In this document: in pieces, positions 25,386 to 39,450 of the stretch
How the letters are laid out: every line of letters starts with the position of its first letter
How positions within the stretch are numbered: the first letter of the stretch is position 1
Source of the DNA: Magnolia sinica
Taxonomy: Eukaryota > Streptophyta > Magnoliopsida > Magnoliales > Magnoliaceae
Reading direction: 5' to 3'
Length of the DNA stretch: 64,000 nt
Assembly: GCF_029962835.1 (NCBI RefSeq)
Contig: NC_080583.1
Coordinates: 806,001 to 870,000 of the forward strand
Made by a program: the position numbers and the translations under genes
The notes under the pieces: model-generated
Database searches by the model: none
What the model was told of the DNA's origin: nothing
Seen by the model: the letters and a program-made list of their open reading frames with translations, nothing else

Positions 25386-26186
25386 AATCTGTTTTTGACC
25401 ACAGTGTCGCTATAACCATGGGGCCCACCTTTATGTATATATATAGTATATTCGCATGTCCATGTGAATTTTCAGCTCATTTTAGGGCATGAGCTCACAA
25501 ATGAATCATCTCCAAATTACGGATGGACTATACCAAAGTAGTAGGGATTGATGCTCACCACTAAAAATTTCCTAGGGCCCACGTTGATGTTTATGTCCAA
25601 TCATGAGGTTATAAAAATCGGAACCAAGGGAAAAAAAAAAAAATCAAATATCAAGATAAGAAGTTTTTAATGATCGAATCACAACTATTTCCTATGAACA
25701 ATTATGAACCAACAGTAAGAAATATATATATTCTTTTTTATTTGAAGTTTTCTATGATCCACAACTACGCTAACATTATGTGTTAATTTTAAATTGTTTA
25801 TTTCAATGTGGTCCATTTATAATGAGTTTTCTCATCAAACATAAATAAATGAAATCAAATTAAAACTCCTTACATTTGAACGAGTTGGATTTACTTCACA
25901 ACAGATTAGTGGGCCCCACGTAAGATGTAGATGGTTAAAAAGTGGGGTCATTTGAATGTTTCTTCCTTCCTTCCTTGATTTTTTTTTATAACAGGGATGG
26001 GTGATATTTTTTTATTCTATTCCTTCTTCTTTCTTCCTCATTCATCATTCTTACCTTTTTACTTTTTTTTCTTCATTCCTTGATTTTCTTTATAGTTGTT
26101 TTTTAAGTTTATTATTATTATTATTATTTGGTATGAATGGTGAGAGTTTGTGAAATGAAAAAGGTTGTAAAAAAATACTGTAATAA

Positions 26187-26188
<2 letters not shown>

Positions 26189-26238
<50 letters not shown>
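26189..26238. repeat. (GT)n microsatellite
   Basis: About 25 GT units in unit A. The corresponding tract lies at 43953-44001 in unit B. Confidence 0.95.
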
Positions 26239-26243
<5 letters not shown>

Positions 26244-27451
26244 ATAGAAGAATGTTGTAATCGATTAATGTGATGGATGTTGGAATGGATAATCATTGTA
26301 ATGGAAGAATATTGAGATGGAAGTATGTTGTAATTGATAAATGTTATATGGTGAATCATCGATATTTACTTTTGATCGCCCATATTTTCATTGTGTATAG
26401 TTGATATTTAGTGTAGTTTGTCAATATTTACTATGGACCACTAATATTTTTCTCAGAGCTTACAGAGGCAATTCAACTATTTCTCTTGATCATTTTAGGC
26501 CTTGGAGCCCAAAGTCCAGCCAGTTCCAAGTTGAAGGTGGATCACACCATAGAAAATAGCAGGACAATAATGCCCACCATTGAAACTCCCTACGGTTTGC
26601 TCATGATGTTCATTTTCCATCCAACCTATGCGTGAAGTCACACAGGGGTGGGAGGGAAACACAATTAGCATCTTGGTCTAGAAGCTCCTGTAGGCCCCTT
26701 ATCATTATTATCTATTTAAATTTAAATTCAACCATGAGCTTTGGGAGTGAAAAGAGGGATATTTTCTTGGAGATATTTGGAAGAAAAACTGTGTGGATCA
26801 CTGACTAGTAGTTATCCACACACTCATATCCAACACATGAAATATATTTTAATAAAGTTAAGTATATTTTAAGAATGAAACACAATTAGCATCTTGGTCT
26901 AAAGCTCCTGTAGGCCCTTATCACTATTATCTATTTAAATTTAAATTCAACCTTGAGCTTCGAGAGTGAAAAGAGGGATATTTTCTTGGAGATATTTGGA
27001 AGAAAAATTGTGTGGATCATTGACAAGTAGTTATCCACACACTCATATCCAACACATGAAAGATATTTTAATAAAGTTAAGTATATTTTAAGAATGAAAA
27101 ATATAGTTGTTATCCTATTTTAAGAATCAAATTTCAACTTAAAAAAGTCTTGAAATGACTTATATCTTACGTGCTCCTTATTGTGTGTAGTTTGGGTGAA
27201 GCTTAATAGTAGAGTGGTCATGCAACAAAGACTCGGTAGGGATATTATGAGGATTAGAGCTGAGCACGGGACGACTTGAATTAGCAAACTCGACTTGTCT
27301 GACTCGATCTAAACCGAGTGGGCTAGTCGATCCAAATCCAGTAGACTTCATCCAATCCAAACTCAAATCAAGTTCAAGTCACCCAATAACTCAACTTGAC
27401 TTGACCCAAAATCCAACTTGGTACTGGCTTGACTCGCTTCGAAACCCGATT

Positions 27452-27535
<84 letters not shown>

Positions 27536-27606
27536 TCCAAATTTGGTATCAAAAGATGTCATGTGGCTGGGGGCTAGCTGGAGACTATAATTCTGGCAGA
27601 TACACG

Positions 27607-28485
27607 TAGGGGTGTACATCGAGTCGAACCAAGTGGAGCTGGCCTCAGCTTGACTCGGCTTGGCCACTAGCTAACCTTAGCTCGAACTCGGCTCAGCTTG
27701 GTCCTCGAGCCTGATTGGCCAGCTCGGCTCGATTTGGTCAGCAGATTGGGCCAGTTCGAGCCGAGTTCGCCTTTGCAGCATTTCCACAAACACCTGAACT
27801 ACACTTTCAAAATCTCACTGTTTGTAAAACAAAAGCAATGGTTTTACAAGTATTTTATCAAACACCTTCTATGCAACATAAAAACTAAGAAAAAAAAGGG
27901 TGTTTGTTTCATGTACATACCTTCCTTGAAAATTGAGACAAGAAACACTGCAAACTTTACTATCAAGGAACAAAATTTTGTGCACAAAATGAGAACAAAA
28001 TAAATAAATTTCAAAATCCTTGAACTGCTAAGCCTATAGAGACTAGCACCATTCATTACGATGACCCAAGAAGAGTTTACACACTCACCATTTGAATCAA
28101 TTCTGGAAGATGGATCATGAGCTACCAGAATGCATGCAATCATGTCAATGATTACTAAAGAATTCACATTCACATGTATAGACTCATTCATACACAATAT
28201 TAGCATATAAATAGAGAGGAAAGAGAACTGAGAACCTACACACTTTCAGGTACCAACCACACTTGGTTGAGTCATTTCATCAAACACCTGATAAGCAACA
28301 TCAACCGCAAAGTAACGAAGTCATAGAACTGGTTCGATTCGAGCTGGGGCCAGCTCGAACTCATTTTCGAGCTCAAAAAATCAGCTCGACTCAGCTCGAA
28401 CTCAGCTTTGAACTGAGTCGAATCGAGCTTTTTCGAGTCGAGTCGAGCGAGCTAACTTAGCTAGCTCGGTTCGTGTACACCCCTA
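27607..28485. mobile_element. hAT-type MITE with TAGGGGTGTACA termini (unit B)
   Basis: Partner of 21304-22155, with the same 12-bp ends. It is about 27 bp longer, in part from an extra TTTTTCGAGTCGAGTCGAG stretch near the right end. There is no transposase. Confidence 0.8.
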
Positions 28486-31384
28486 GATACACACGTAGGT
28501 TTTGAGTTGTGATTTCAGCTTATGGATACCCGTTGCACCCGACCCGACTCGGTGCCAACTCGACCCGATTCAGTACTTGTGACCAGGTCAAAATCGGTCT
28601 GGACTGCAACTCGGTGCCAACTCGACCCAATTCGGTACTTGTGACCGGGTCAAACTCGGTCTGGATTAGTTCAGGCCAAATCTGGACTCGGATTGGGTTA
28701 GGAGTCGGGTTAAGTTCGGGTCAAGTATATTTCAAAACTAGATCGGGCCGGGTTAACCCAACTCGTCCAACTCCACTCAATGTCCAGCTCCAATGATGAC
28801 TTTGTGAAATACCATCTATGTATTGCCCCGACTCACATCTAGATATCAACCAAAAGCAGAGGGAGATTGAAAGTCCAAGCAGGGCGACAACAAATAAAAA
28901 TGAGATAGATGAGTCGTGTACCATTGAAAATATTGGCTCCCTTATTATTATTTTTTTCTTTCTTATGCATGCGGCCTATACTTTTCTTACAATTTTTTTT
29001 TTTTTTTTTTCATCTTTTCATTATCTCCCACCTTTTGTCCTTTCTATATACTTGTTGCACTTGTCACTTCCTGATTATTATATGGTCACATATGTTGAAG
29101 TAAAGAAATTTAGAATTAACCTAGAAATAAATATGATAATTTCTCACTAAGCCAGCTGTGTCCTTGCCCAATCCATGTAGTAAATCTAGGCTCGAGCCCA
29201 CCTTAAACTATGAGAAGTAGGGCCGTCAACGGGCTTGGCCCAGATTTTGAACTATTTCGGGTGGGTCGTAGGCGACACCTATTCAAAAATCTGACTTTGA
29301 CAGATCCGAGCCCGGCCCATATATTCCACTAATTACAAGCTAAAACATACATGCATCATTAATGCCTGGCTCGAGGTTGCCAGGGACCCACCACCGGGCA
29401 AATGAGACTGTCCAAAGTCAACTACGACCTGATAGGTTTTTCTTGTTATTCCCACTCACGATTGATGGACGAGGATAAGGCCCATCATATAAACGGCTGG
29501 GATCATTTGGACAGGAAGCGGAATGGCTGGTGTACCACACACCAGCGACCTGGCTGGTGTGTTTGGTGTCACCAAGTTCTGTGGGTCCCATCATGAGGTA
29601 TGTGTTATATCCAAACCGTCTGTTCATTTGGTGAGCTTGTTGTAAGGCTTGATTCAAAAATAAGATAGATCCAAGGATCAACTGGACCACACTGCAAAAA
29701 GCAGTGGGGTATTGAACATCTACCATTTAAACCCTTTTGGGGTCAGAGAAATTTTGGATCAGTATGATATATTTTTTTTCTCTCTTCATCCAGGTCTGTA
29801 TAACCTTATGAACGGATTAGATGGAAAATACAAGTAATGGGGCCCTAAAAATGTTTTAACGGTGAAAGTCATTGTCCCCACGGTATTTGTGGTGTGGTCC
29901 ACTTGAGATTTGGATACGACTCATTTTTAGGTTCATGCTCTAAAATGATCTTGCCAAATAGATGAACGGTGTGGATATAAGGTCAGTGTAACTTTGGTCT
30001 CTTTTAAACCGTTCGTACAACTCGGATCTTCAGCCCTCGTCTTGGCACGACACGTACCCACACCAGCCAAGTCGGTGGTGTGTGGTACACCATCCAATCC
30101 GCTTCCAAGAGAGAAATTCCAAAAGCCTCCCAAGCTCAGCCCAAAGCGGGCCACCCTGGCCATTCAAAGCACTAATTATTGGACCTGAATTACAAATGAA
30201 CGGTAGTAGTTCAGCCAATAGGAAATACTCTTCCAAACAGTAGCTAGGATCGTCTGACTGTGAGGCCCACCTATATCCACGCTGCAGATCCAAATCCCAG
30301 GTAGACCACACCATAGGAAACAATGGTGATCGAATAACCACCGTTAAAAAAATTCTTAGGGGCCACTGTAATGTTTATTTTCCATCCGATCTGTTGATAA
30401 GGTCACACGTACCTGGATAAAGGGACCACACAAATTTCATTGTGATCTTAAACTTTTGTGGCCCATAAAGAGTTGTAAATGATCCATGACCACTGTTTTC
30501 TGTGGTGCGGTCCACCGTAGATTTGGATCTGCTTTAGTTTTGGCCCATGCTCAAAAATGAGCTGGCAAAATGGATGGACAGCATAGATATAGGACACATA
30601 CATCAAGGTGGGCCCCACAGTCAGGGATCCAACGACCTTGGTGGATCCGGAGATCCACCGAAGCCGCTGCTGCCATTTTGGATGGATCACCCATCTATGG
30701 TGGGGCCCAACAGATTAACAATTCGGATCTTGTACACGTGTCACCGATTTGAGAGGATGAGAATAGTTTATTATTGATAATTGTTTTGTACTCAATGCAG
30801 GTAATATCTTTATTCTCAGTGTCCAGAAATGCAAGATGCAATCAACTGCTCAAGTGATTGAACTTTCTTCGGACCCGCCCTCTCACATATCGAAACCTGG
30901 CATACGTGTGATAAATCCAATCCGTTCATCACGTGGGTCTTACCATCTAGATCCCTTTTGTTAAAATTCTATTTTTTCTATCCGTTTTTCTGGATAATAT
31001 AAATGTAGGCAATGGATAAAAGTCCTAAGTTCATTTAACGTAAGTGATTGAACTTTATTTGTACTCCCATTCGTATAAATCGAGAGCTTTTATTTACTAT
31101 CCACATAAAAGTAATAGTCATCGTATAAACGGCTAGGATAATTTCAAGATATCCCAGATTCAAAGGGCAAAGTTCATGCGTATGGTATTACAACACATCA
31201 GGATATATTTCAGCAAACCTCCTTATAAGGATATAAGTATTCATATTAGTCAGCTGGCGCTGTCACCTCTACGGTTACAACGAGACAGGCTCTCATGGTA
31301 TGGACCATCGTCTCTAATACGTCTCTCTTAAAATAGAGAGCCGAGTAGGTGGGACGCCTACCCCCGCCCACTACACCAAAACTG

Positions 31385-31815
31385 CAAAAAAAGGACGGTC
31401 CAAAACCGTCTTAAATGACCAAAAAGGACGGTCATAGACCGTCGCAAGGGCCGTCAAATTTTGACGTGTCGTATTACTTAAAGGACGGTCAAAAACCGTC
31501 ATTTTTATTGACGAAAAAAGGACGGTCATGGACCGTCCTAAAAAAGGACGGTCGTGAACCGTTCTTAAAAAGGACGGTCTCGGACAGTCTCTTATGAGCC
31601 TTTAAAGGACAGCCATTGACCGTCCTTAAAAAAGACTGTCGTAGGCCGTCTCTGATGAGCCTTCAAAGGACGGCCATAGACCGTCCTTTAAAAGGACGGT
31701 CATGGACCGTCCTTAAAAAGGACTGTCATGGTCCGTCTCTTATGGGCCTTCAAAGGACGGCCACAGACCATCCTTTAAAAGGACGGTCATGGACCGTCCT
31801 TAAAAAGGACTCTCA
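31385..31815. repeat. Left subterminal palindromic repeats of the CACTA element
   Basis: About a dozen units of the form AAGGACGGTC-x-GACCGTCCTT, each a near-perfect hairpin of 20-24 bases, with spacers such as TTATGAGCC and TTTAAAGG. In En/Spm such repeats are binding sites for the element-encoded TnpA protein; that role is inferred here. The same units occur near 4820-5225. Confidence 0.85.
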
Positions 31816-31829
31816 TGGATTCCTGATAT

Positions 31830-34800
31830 ACACCTGTTAAATATATTTCATCCAAACATAAAAGTCATTGTATTCTGATATGATATTCCCCAATAGATTA
31901 GTCGATGCAATGAAAAGTTTGCTAATATGAATTTCACTAAAACATGTTATACACAAGGAAGCATTCATCATCTATTTTAGTCAACCATGAAAAGTAGCTA
32001 CAATACAAGCAGATCTATGGATAAACTGTCTAAAGATATAAGAATTATTTTCACATTTTTTTACTGAAATTTCTATCCAAACTGTCCCTAAATCATGTGG
32101 TTGGAAAAACTTTTAGGAAACAAGTCATCCATGGGCTTGGCAGATAAACTGTCTAAATCACAGGACTGATGTCTGAAGATATTGTCTTGTAAATTACAAT
32201 ACACATCCAACTCTAGTGGGAGTTAGAAACAGAACCAGCATCCTTTATATTCTTGCAAGGAACTAGATACCACTATATTTCTATTTCTTTTGAAGTAAAG
32301 AACAAGAGTTATTATGAGGATTACACATCATCAGAAGAACGAAGTAGTGAAAAACAAACAATATGATGTGCATTAGTCTTGCTAAGTTAGCATAACTACT
32401 TAACATCATGATCATCATATTAATTATATTGGAAACTCAAATACAGAGAGGACTACTAAAGGCACTTGTAACCAATCAAAGAAGCAGAAAAGCATACCAA
32501 ATGCAATACTTTTACTTCAAGAAAAAAACCAAATGCCTAAGATGACTTCGTTTTCATACAAGTTTTCATGTCCCTATTAGAAACCTGTTACATATCTGAG
32601 TATGAACTCATGACTCCATTAAGTGGAGTCCTGCAAACCTAGAACCATGGACAAAAATGATTGTCAGTATTTAATCAAGTTGGATGAGATATAAAATATA
32701 AAACTAATAAAATATGCCGACAACACAATTGATAATCATTACCATGACAACCTAAAGAATAAAAAGCATTCCTAGATAGGTCATCCTACAAATGCCTCTT
32801 TAACAGGAGGTGAGCTATACTCACGCAAGCATGCATGCACAAGTGCACTAAGGCCATTATGTTGTTGATCAGCATGAAGGTATTTGTCTAGAAAACTTCT
32901 AGAATGTTGTTGGCAACCATGAGGGTCCATTCATGCTTTGGATACCGTTGCACAAGTGCACTAAGGCCATTATTTGTATACAAAAAAATTTGATACTCTG
33001 CTTGAGTGGAATGGTTGATGCATAGGCATTAAAAATGCCACCGTGGTACACATGTAACTTAGATTGAACTGTCCAAATTATGCCCCCAAATCTAGATAGA
33101 TATATAAAAAATAATAGTAATAACTTCATCAATGGGCTACGTACCTATTAGACAAGGTGAGTTAGACTCACTTACCTGAATTTTATGTGCAATAGAAGCT
33201 AGATTGTGGCTTGCACCTGGTAGAAAGCTTTGATCATGCACCCATGTGAACTCCCTAGCGAAACATTATGGACCTCCTCTCAAGCCTAGACAATAAAATA
33301 ACTTCTTCTACTTTAACTCATATTACAAAGATGGACAAACATAAAATGAAAAAAAAAAGAAAAAGGAACAAATGAAACAGTTCCTTGGTACATATTATAC
33401 TAATTACAACTTGGACATTTTCCTTGCCAACTAGCATGCAGTCTCTAGCTTGATGGATGCCATTTTTGCAGTGTTTTCTACAGATCCTCTGATGCAATTG
33501 ACATGCATGGAGAGGTGGTAGAGCTGGCTGATTTCCCAGGGAAGGTGGTCGTTGTCTCAGCTGGAATTGTGCCTGACAAAAAAGGTAGTGTAAATACCTA
33601 TGTGAAGAAGGAAGACTGGCAGCTTTGGAAGATGGACATAGTGCCGAGAAGATGGACATCAGTAGTTTCTTTTAGACAAAATAGAAATTCCTACTTTTAA
33701 TTCAATCAGCCATATGTTGATGATAACACGAAAAACCAAAAAGACCCTGCTCGAGTCTTTTTCTAGTGCAAGAAGAAACTGATTTCAATATCACATGAAG
33801 TTTATTGTGCTGCCAAGTTCAGAACAGGAAACAATGAATAAAATTTGGCTGCAGCAATCATAACTAATGACAGTTTAGATTCTAATTTTAAAAAGGAATG
33901 GATATCCCACCGTAATAAGAACAACACCATAACACCATTTGTTCACAGGATTTTTCAGGTTGGATACAGTTGCCATGCAACCATTCAAACTGGCTACTAT
34001 AATGTGATAGTAGATATGTTACAAAATGCTTGCATACAAGATGGTGGGCCCATACGAAAACGATGGATGAAAATAGGCAACACTGCTACACTTCTAAGAC
34101 ACATTCCAAACATCATATTGTTTGAACAGTCCTAACATATGAATTAGTGGGCATCTTTTTTGTTAAAACAGGAACATTGGATTTTTCACTTTTTAACTTT
34201 CCAATAAATATCCCATGTTGGAAATGTGGCTACATGGCTATTAAATCAGCCATATGTTGATGATGGTGACGTAATAGCCCAACCCAGGACCCGATTCCTG
34301 CTTTTAATCATAAGAAAATTCTCTCTAATTAATGAGGAACGATCACATACAAACATTGGATGCTATGCTTACTATGCTACCCTGTTATTAGGACTGCTCA
34401 TAGTAAGCTATGTACCTGAGCTTCACACGTGGCAGATCCTCTGTTCAAGAAACACATTGCCTAATTTTCAGTCCTGAACTGGAAAATATGTTTGCCATAC
34501 TCCAGTTGAAGGTTTTGGATCTTCTGACATAGTGGACTATTGCTAGCATATGGGTGACACTCCCCTCTGTGCAAACAGCCTAAAAACAGAATATGCATGG
34601 AACAAGAATTTCAGTGGAACTGTTTACTACATTGTTTCCTGTGTGAATTGGTGCTTTGGGAACTCCAAACTCAGCAAACAGACAATCAATCAGAGTAGGG
34701 ATCAAGGATGACAGGTACCTTGAGTTCTGCACCAGTTTTTGCAATATTTTGCCAGAAAATCAGAAAAGAATCAGTTTTTAGAGAGTGCAGTTTTCATACC

Positions 34801-36212
34801 TAATATATCCATAGCTCAAGACCCTTGCTGACAAGCCCCATGAATGCATGATTAGGATTCCTAGCACAAGCCTGTTTAGTATAATAGAACAAAACCCATG
34901 AAAGGCGGAGTTAAATCAAATCAATTTTAGTTTCTATGATAATGTAGCTAAAGAATTTTCCAATTTGCACTGAAATAATTGACAATACAATCCATTGTAT
35001 CCAACATTACACTCTTAAACAGAGGATTGTTCAAGAAAAGAGAACAATCTTTGTTCTGATAGAATCGGTCCACACGGAAATCCTCTTCAATGAGTATCTT
35101 CTCGCGTGTAAGTAATAGGCGCCAAGCAAGAAATCCTCTTCAATGACTAGTCTTGAGAACCAAATCTCTAAATTTACAATGTGCACATGATTGGTCAAGA
35201 AGAAAAAGAAGTGTTGCTAAAGATGTGAAGAAATAGTAACTCAAGAAGGATCTGGAAATTTTGGCAGCAGCAACAGAGATGGTAGCAAAGATTATACTCA
35301 TCAATCCAAATATATGCATCTAATATTTTCTTAAATTTGGCAAAAATTCTAGATAAATTTAAAAGTCAGTGGACTGCTATGAATTCCAGTCTTGCAAGAC
35401 CCAAACATGCACACATACACATGAAAAAATTGGATCTAATTAATGCAGGATGACATTTCTTTTCATTTATTTTTTATACCAGACATCATTATCATCCTGC
35501 ACAATTTATTTACAAAAATTAATTATAATAGTTCATGCATAGTGGAAACTCTCCATAATACCAAACTTCAAAAGCGAAATACCTGAGTGCAACTTGTCTT
35601 GAACAAAATTTGAATTGGTTTTTTGTGAATTTTTATAGAAAAAGAAATATTATTATTTTTCTATGCTAGCAAATTTATCAAAAATTTCTCATAGTATAGG
35701 AAAAGAAAGTGACTTAAAGATGAATTCATCTAAAAGTCACACCTAATTCCTCCAAACCCTGGAATTTCAGGCAAAATTGGGCTTCCTAAAATATTCTTGA
35801 TCGCTTTCAAAGATGAGAAGAAAAAATTTAGCATCAATTAAAGCATTAACTCCTTTCAACTGTATCCTCACAACTTAATTAAGAGGAAATCAAAAGCTTA
35901 CCAAAGACATGTATGAGTGCTACTTATTCCTCTAAAACTTGAAAACTGATGGCAAAATCGAGTTTCTTGTGTTTATTTGCCATGATCTGATTCAATATGG
36001 GAAAAACCAAAGCAAGTTCAATTTTCTTTTTCAAGGTCATCATCACAATCTCAAATAACAGGAAGATAAAAATAGAGATGACTTCATGCAAAATCACCAC
36101 CCTAATTCATGTAAAAGATTACTACAACTTCCTTGGGAAATCTAGTGTAAACTCATGCGACTAATCTAATTTCCCTGTGAGCTTTCTAGAATCAGGAAAT
36201 CAAAGGAAATTA

Positions 36213-36266
<54 letters not shown>

Positions 36267-38740
36267 TTTCGTTCCTCCAAAAAAAAAGGATTTAAAAAAA
36301 AAAAGAAAAAAAAAAAGAGTTTCTTATATAACTTGCAATGATGCCTACCATAAAACAAGAAAATGGAACTAACTAAATTATTATTTTTAGCTTATAATCA
36401 TGAGCTTAAAATCGAGTTTCTTGCAGTAATTCACCACAATTTCTTCCAAAAAAGGAAAAACCATAGAAAATGCGATTTTTATTTAATTTTTTTAAATTTC
36501 ATCATAATGTCATATTAGCAGGAAATGAAAATAAAATGTATCATAAATTCATGTAAAATATCTGGAAAATTAAGGCAATATCTAAGTTCCCTACATGTTC
36601 ATTTGTCACAATTTCCTCTTGAGAATTCCGTGAGAGCTGAGACATTGACATGCCCTGTGAAAATGACTATTGCGAATGCGACCGGAACTACGAAGAACCT
36701 TGGCTTTTACCAAAAACTGAAGTATCTGCTCCTGGTGGGATTGGATTTCCTCTCCTGCATGAACAGAGTAAGAAAATCACCACAAAAGAAGACTATAAAT
36801 GTGACCGGATCGGGTTTTCTTGATAAATCTGGACCTGGAATGTGGTGGAAGGACAGAAATGGAGCTCAGATCGCAGGCCTTGCTGATCTTGAACTTCATT
36901 ATCTGATTTTCAGATATATGCGAGACTCTAGAGGGAAGCAAATGTTGAATTATAAACCATTTTCACTTCCCGAAAAAGCGATTAAAAAAAATAATAATCT
37001 AATTTTACAATGAAAGTTCTTCGAATTCAGTGAGGCAAAGATGTCGTAGTTTGGATGTATCGATCTTAGAGCACTTGAAAGGGGAGTCAAACTCTACATC
37101 ATTTTCAGCTCCAAACGAAGCTACTTCAAGAAATTTATAGCATCACCAAAAATCTCTTAGATTCCATCCTGAAAGCTAATCATTCAAGCACTCTTTTAAA
37201 AGAACACAAATTCTTCACCATTTAAACCATTAGGAACAATTCAAAAGAATTTTTAACATCACATATGTAAATCACAGTGACAAATCTCATTCTCACCTAT
37301 TTTTCGGTTAGGAATTTCTCAAGGGATTTTCAGATTTTTGAAGTTTTTCTCAGTGTATTTATTGGGAAAATCTCACTTAAAACATAAAATTTTAAAATAT
37401 TTATGATAAATTAACATATCATTTTATTTATATGCATGTATGTAATGATTATTTGAAAAAAAAATAATTCAAATAATTCCATTTAATATCATAATAAATT
37501 CGGTATAAAATAACAGATAATTAAAAACTGCCGAGATTTTGGTATCTCGTGATAATGACATGATAACAATTTTTTTAATTAATATTTCACAAAAATTGCA
37601 AGATTTTAAAAAAACTCGGCAATATTTGTCAGGGACATGAGAATCTCTTAGATTGCCGGTAAGAACAAAAAGGAAAAATCTACCCTTCTCTAGAGCTAAT
37701 CAATTCAGGAGCTCTCTTGATGGAAGATGTTGAATTCTGCACCATTTTCCACTCAGGAATAATCACTTCAAAGACATTTCCAACATAAAAGATGCAATTC
37801 TCTCAGATTCCTGCAAAACAGAACCTCCAAGATCAATTCAAGGGATTGTACGCCATTTTCAGTTCTAGAAAGTGATTCAAAGGAACTTTGCAACGTACAT
37901 ATGAAATCTCTCAAACTTTGCAGGAAAAAAAACTCCACTTTCGGATCTAATCATTTCAAGAGCTCATTTGAAAGAAGAACTTGAATCCTACACCATTTTT
38001 AGATCTGAAGGAAGCATTTCAAAAAATATCTCTCCAAAAAATAAAATTTTGATAATATCATTCATAGGGATTAAACACAAATCTCATTGAGGCCAGACAT
38101 TAAAAAAATGGCGTGCACCATCTTCTATGCAACAAAACTGATGAGATCGAAGAAACTAGGGACCTCATTAGATGGGCCAGGCGTTGATGAAACGTTGCCT
38201 TAAAATGAAACGTGCACCATCTTCTATGCAACAAAACTAATGATGGAAGAAACAGAAATGTAGAGTGCAGTCATGCGAATGCTCACCTATTTGAGATGGT
38301 TCTGCACGGTGACTGGTGAGGAAGAGGGCGCTCGAAAGACTCACAGCCCAATCTCGACCGGCGATGAAGAGGGTGCTCGAAAGAGGAAACGGAGAGGAAG
38401 AAAATGGCGGTCGAAAGAGGGATTTGGAAATTCCTCTTCTGAAATGGGATAAAAGATTCAAATCCGGAAAATGTGAGTTTTCCATAATTTATAAAATAAA
38501 CGGTCTTCACAACCGTACAATTAAGGTTCAAGTTACTTGATGGTTAAGATACTATTACATAAGAAAATTATAAATATAAACAATCTACAGCAAGACCCAT
38601 TATTTGGATGGTCTGGATATCCATATCTCAAACCCACTTCTTCCATGAACAAGTCACCACTATTTTACTTAAAATACAAAACTCACAACTGTTCACCGTG
38701 CAAATAACAACGCTATCTTAAGCTTTGGATCTGGTAGGGC
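31830..38740. other. CACTA interior without a supported gene
   Basis: AT-rich, intron-like sequence. The frame at 33503-33700 (MHGEVVELADFPGKVVVVSA at its start) has protein-like composition and an open reading through KKEDWQLWKMDIVPRRWTS, but no family is recognised and no flanking exons can be joined. The frame at 36525-37013 is likewise unrecognised. A 27-base motif, GTGCACCATCTTCTATGCAA plus flank, occurs twice about 97 bp apart (38115 and 38212). If fragments of host genes were captured, these are the best places to look. Confidence 0.4.
36216..36266. repeat. (CT)n(CA)n compound microsatellite
   Basis: About 14 CT units followed by about 12 CA units inside the CACTA element. It has the same CT/CA compound form as 17137-17193 but in reverse order. 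Confidence 0.95.
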
Positions 38741-39402
38741 TCTATGGGACTCACCGTGATGTTTGTGTTTAATCCACACCATACATCTAGTTGTAAAAAA
38801 AATTTTAATGTTGATAAAAGAAAATTTAGCTCGAAATAAATCTCACATGAACCACACCACAGGAAAAACAGTAATGATTGGACGTCCACCGTTAATTGAC
38901 ATCACCATTTTCTGTGTGTCAAACATCTACCCCATCAGTCAGATGCACCATTCCATGGTGGGGCCAAGGATTAAAACTCAAGTCAATCTGTAACTTGTGT
39001 GGGCCACACCACAAACAAAAGTTGAGAGGGGTTACCCTCCATTAAAATATTCATAATTATTTTTTGGGTCCACCGAGATGTGGTTCACAAATCCAGCCCA
39101 TCCATTATGTGTGTGCCACTTGGATGAGGGGTCATACCAAGTTTCAGACGCATCCAAATTTCAGATGGGGCCCACAAAGTGCTTTTATATATTTTAGGCA
39201 TGTCTTCACATGATTTTAAATGATATGGCCCATCGGAGTTCCGTATACGGCTGATTTTTGGGATATCTCATAATTTAAAGGGGACCCATCAAATGCATGG
39301 TGTTGATGTTTGACACACATCATAGTGAGGCCCACACAGCTCGACCTCATGGGGAGTTCCCATGAGCTCTACGTAAAGAACCTTTCTCCATATATATTAT
39401 TA

Positions 39403-39450
<48 letters not shown>

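Larger units (their letters stand above)
20159..26444. repeat. 6.29-kb tandem duplication, unit A (uninterrupted)
   Basis: Position 20159 pairs with 26445, an offset of 6,286 bp. The two units remain nearly identical up to 25078/31368, then continue at 42844. Unit A ends in CCACTAAT and joins directly to the start of unit B through the shared bases TATT. No gene is seen in it. It holds a 220-bp direct repeat, TA and GT microsatellites, a hAT-like MITE, several inverted-repeat MITEs, and the left arm of a foldback element whose right arm is present only beyond unit B. Unit A keeps the empty target site of the CACTA insertion: CCCCCGCCCATCTCTAGCC at 25071-25089. Confidence 0.95.

Noticed and set aside
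26090-26359. Open frame rich in Thr-His on the minus strand (and its partner near 43889-44122)
   Set aside because: It is a translation of the (GT)n microsatellite and has no gene context.
27374-27667. Open frame rich in Tyr-Ile on the minus strand
   Set aside because: It is a translation of the (TA)n tract and MITE sequence in the duplicated block.
31385-31815. CRISPR-like array of regularly spaced repeats
   Set aside because: Units are palindromic, spacers are short and alike, and the array is the subterminal region of a CACTA transposon in a plant.
31415-31840. Repetitive KKDG...SWTVLKK open frames, also near 5033-5248
   Set aside because: Both are read-throughs of CACTA subterminal palindromes, not a repeat protein.
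33503-33700. 65-residue open frame with protein-like composition
   Set aside because: No family is recognised and no neighbouring exon could be joined, so it is not called as a gene.
36525-37013. 162-residue open frame as a gene
   Set aside because: No recognised domain, no splice or promoter support, and it lies inside a transposon. Kept only as a place to look for captured sequence.
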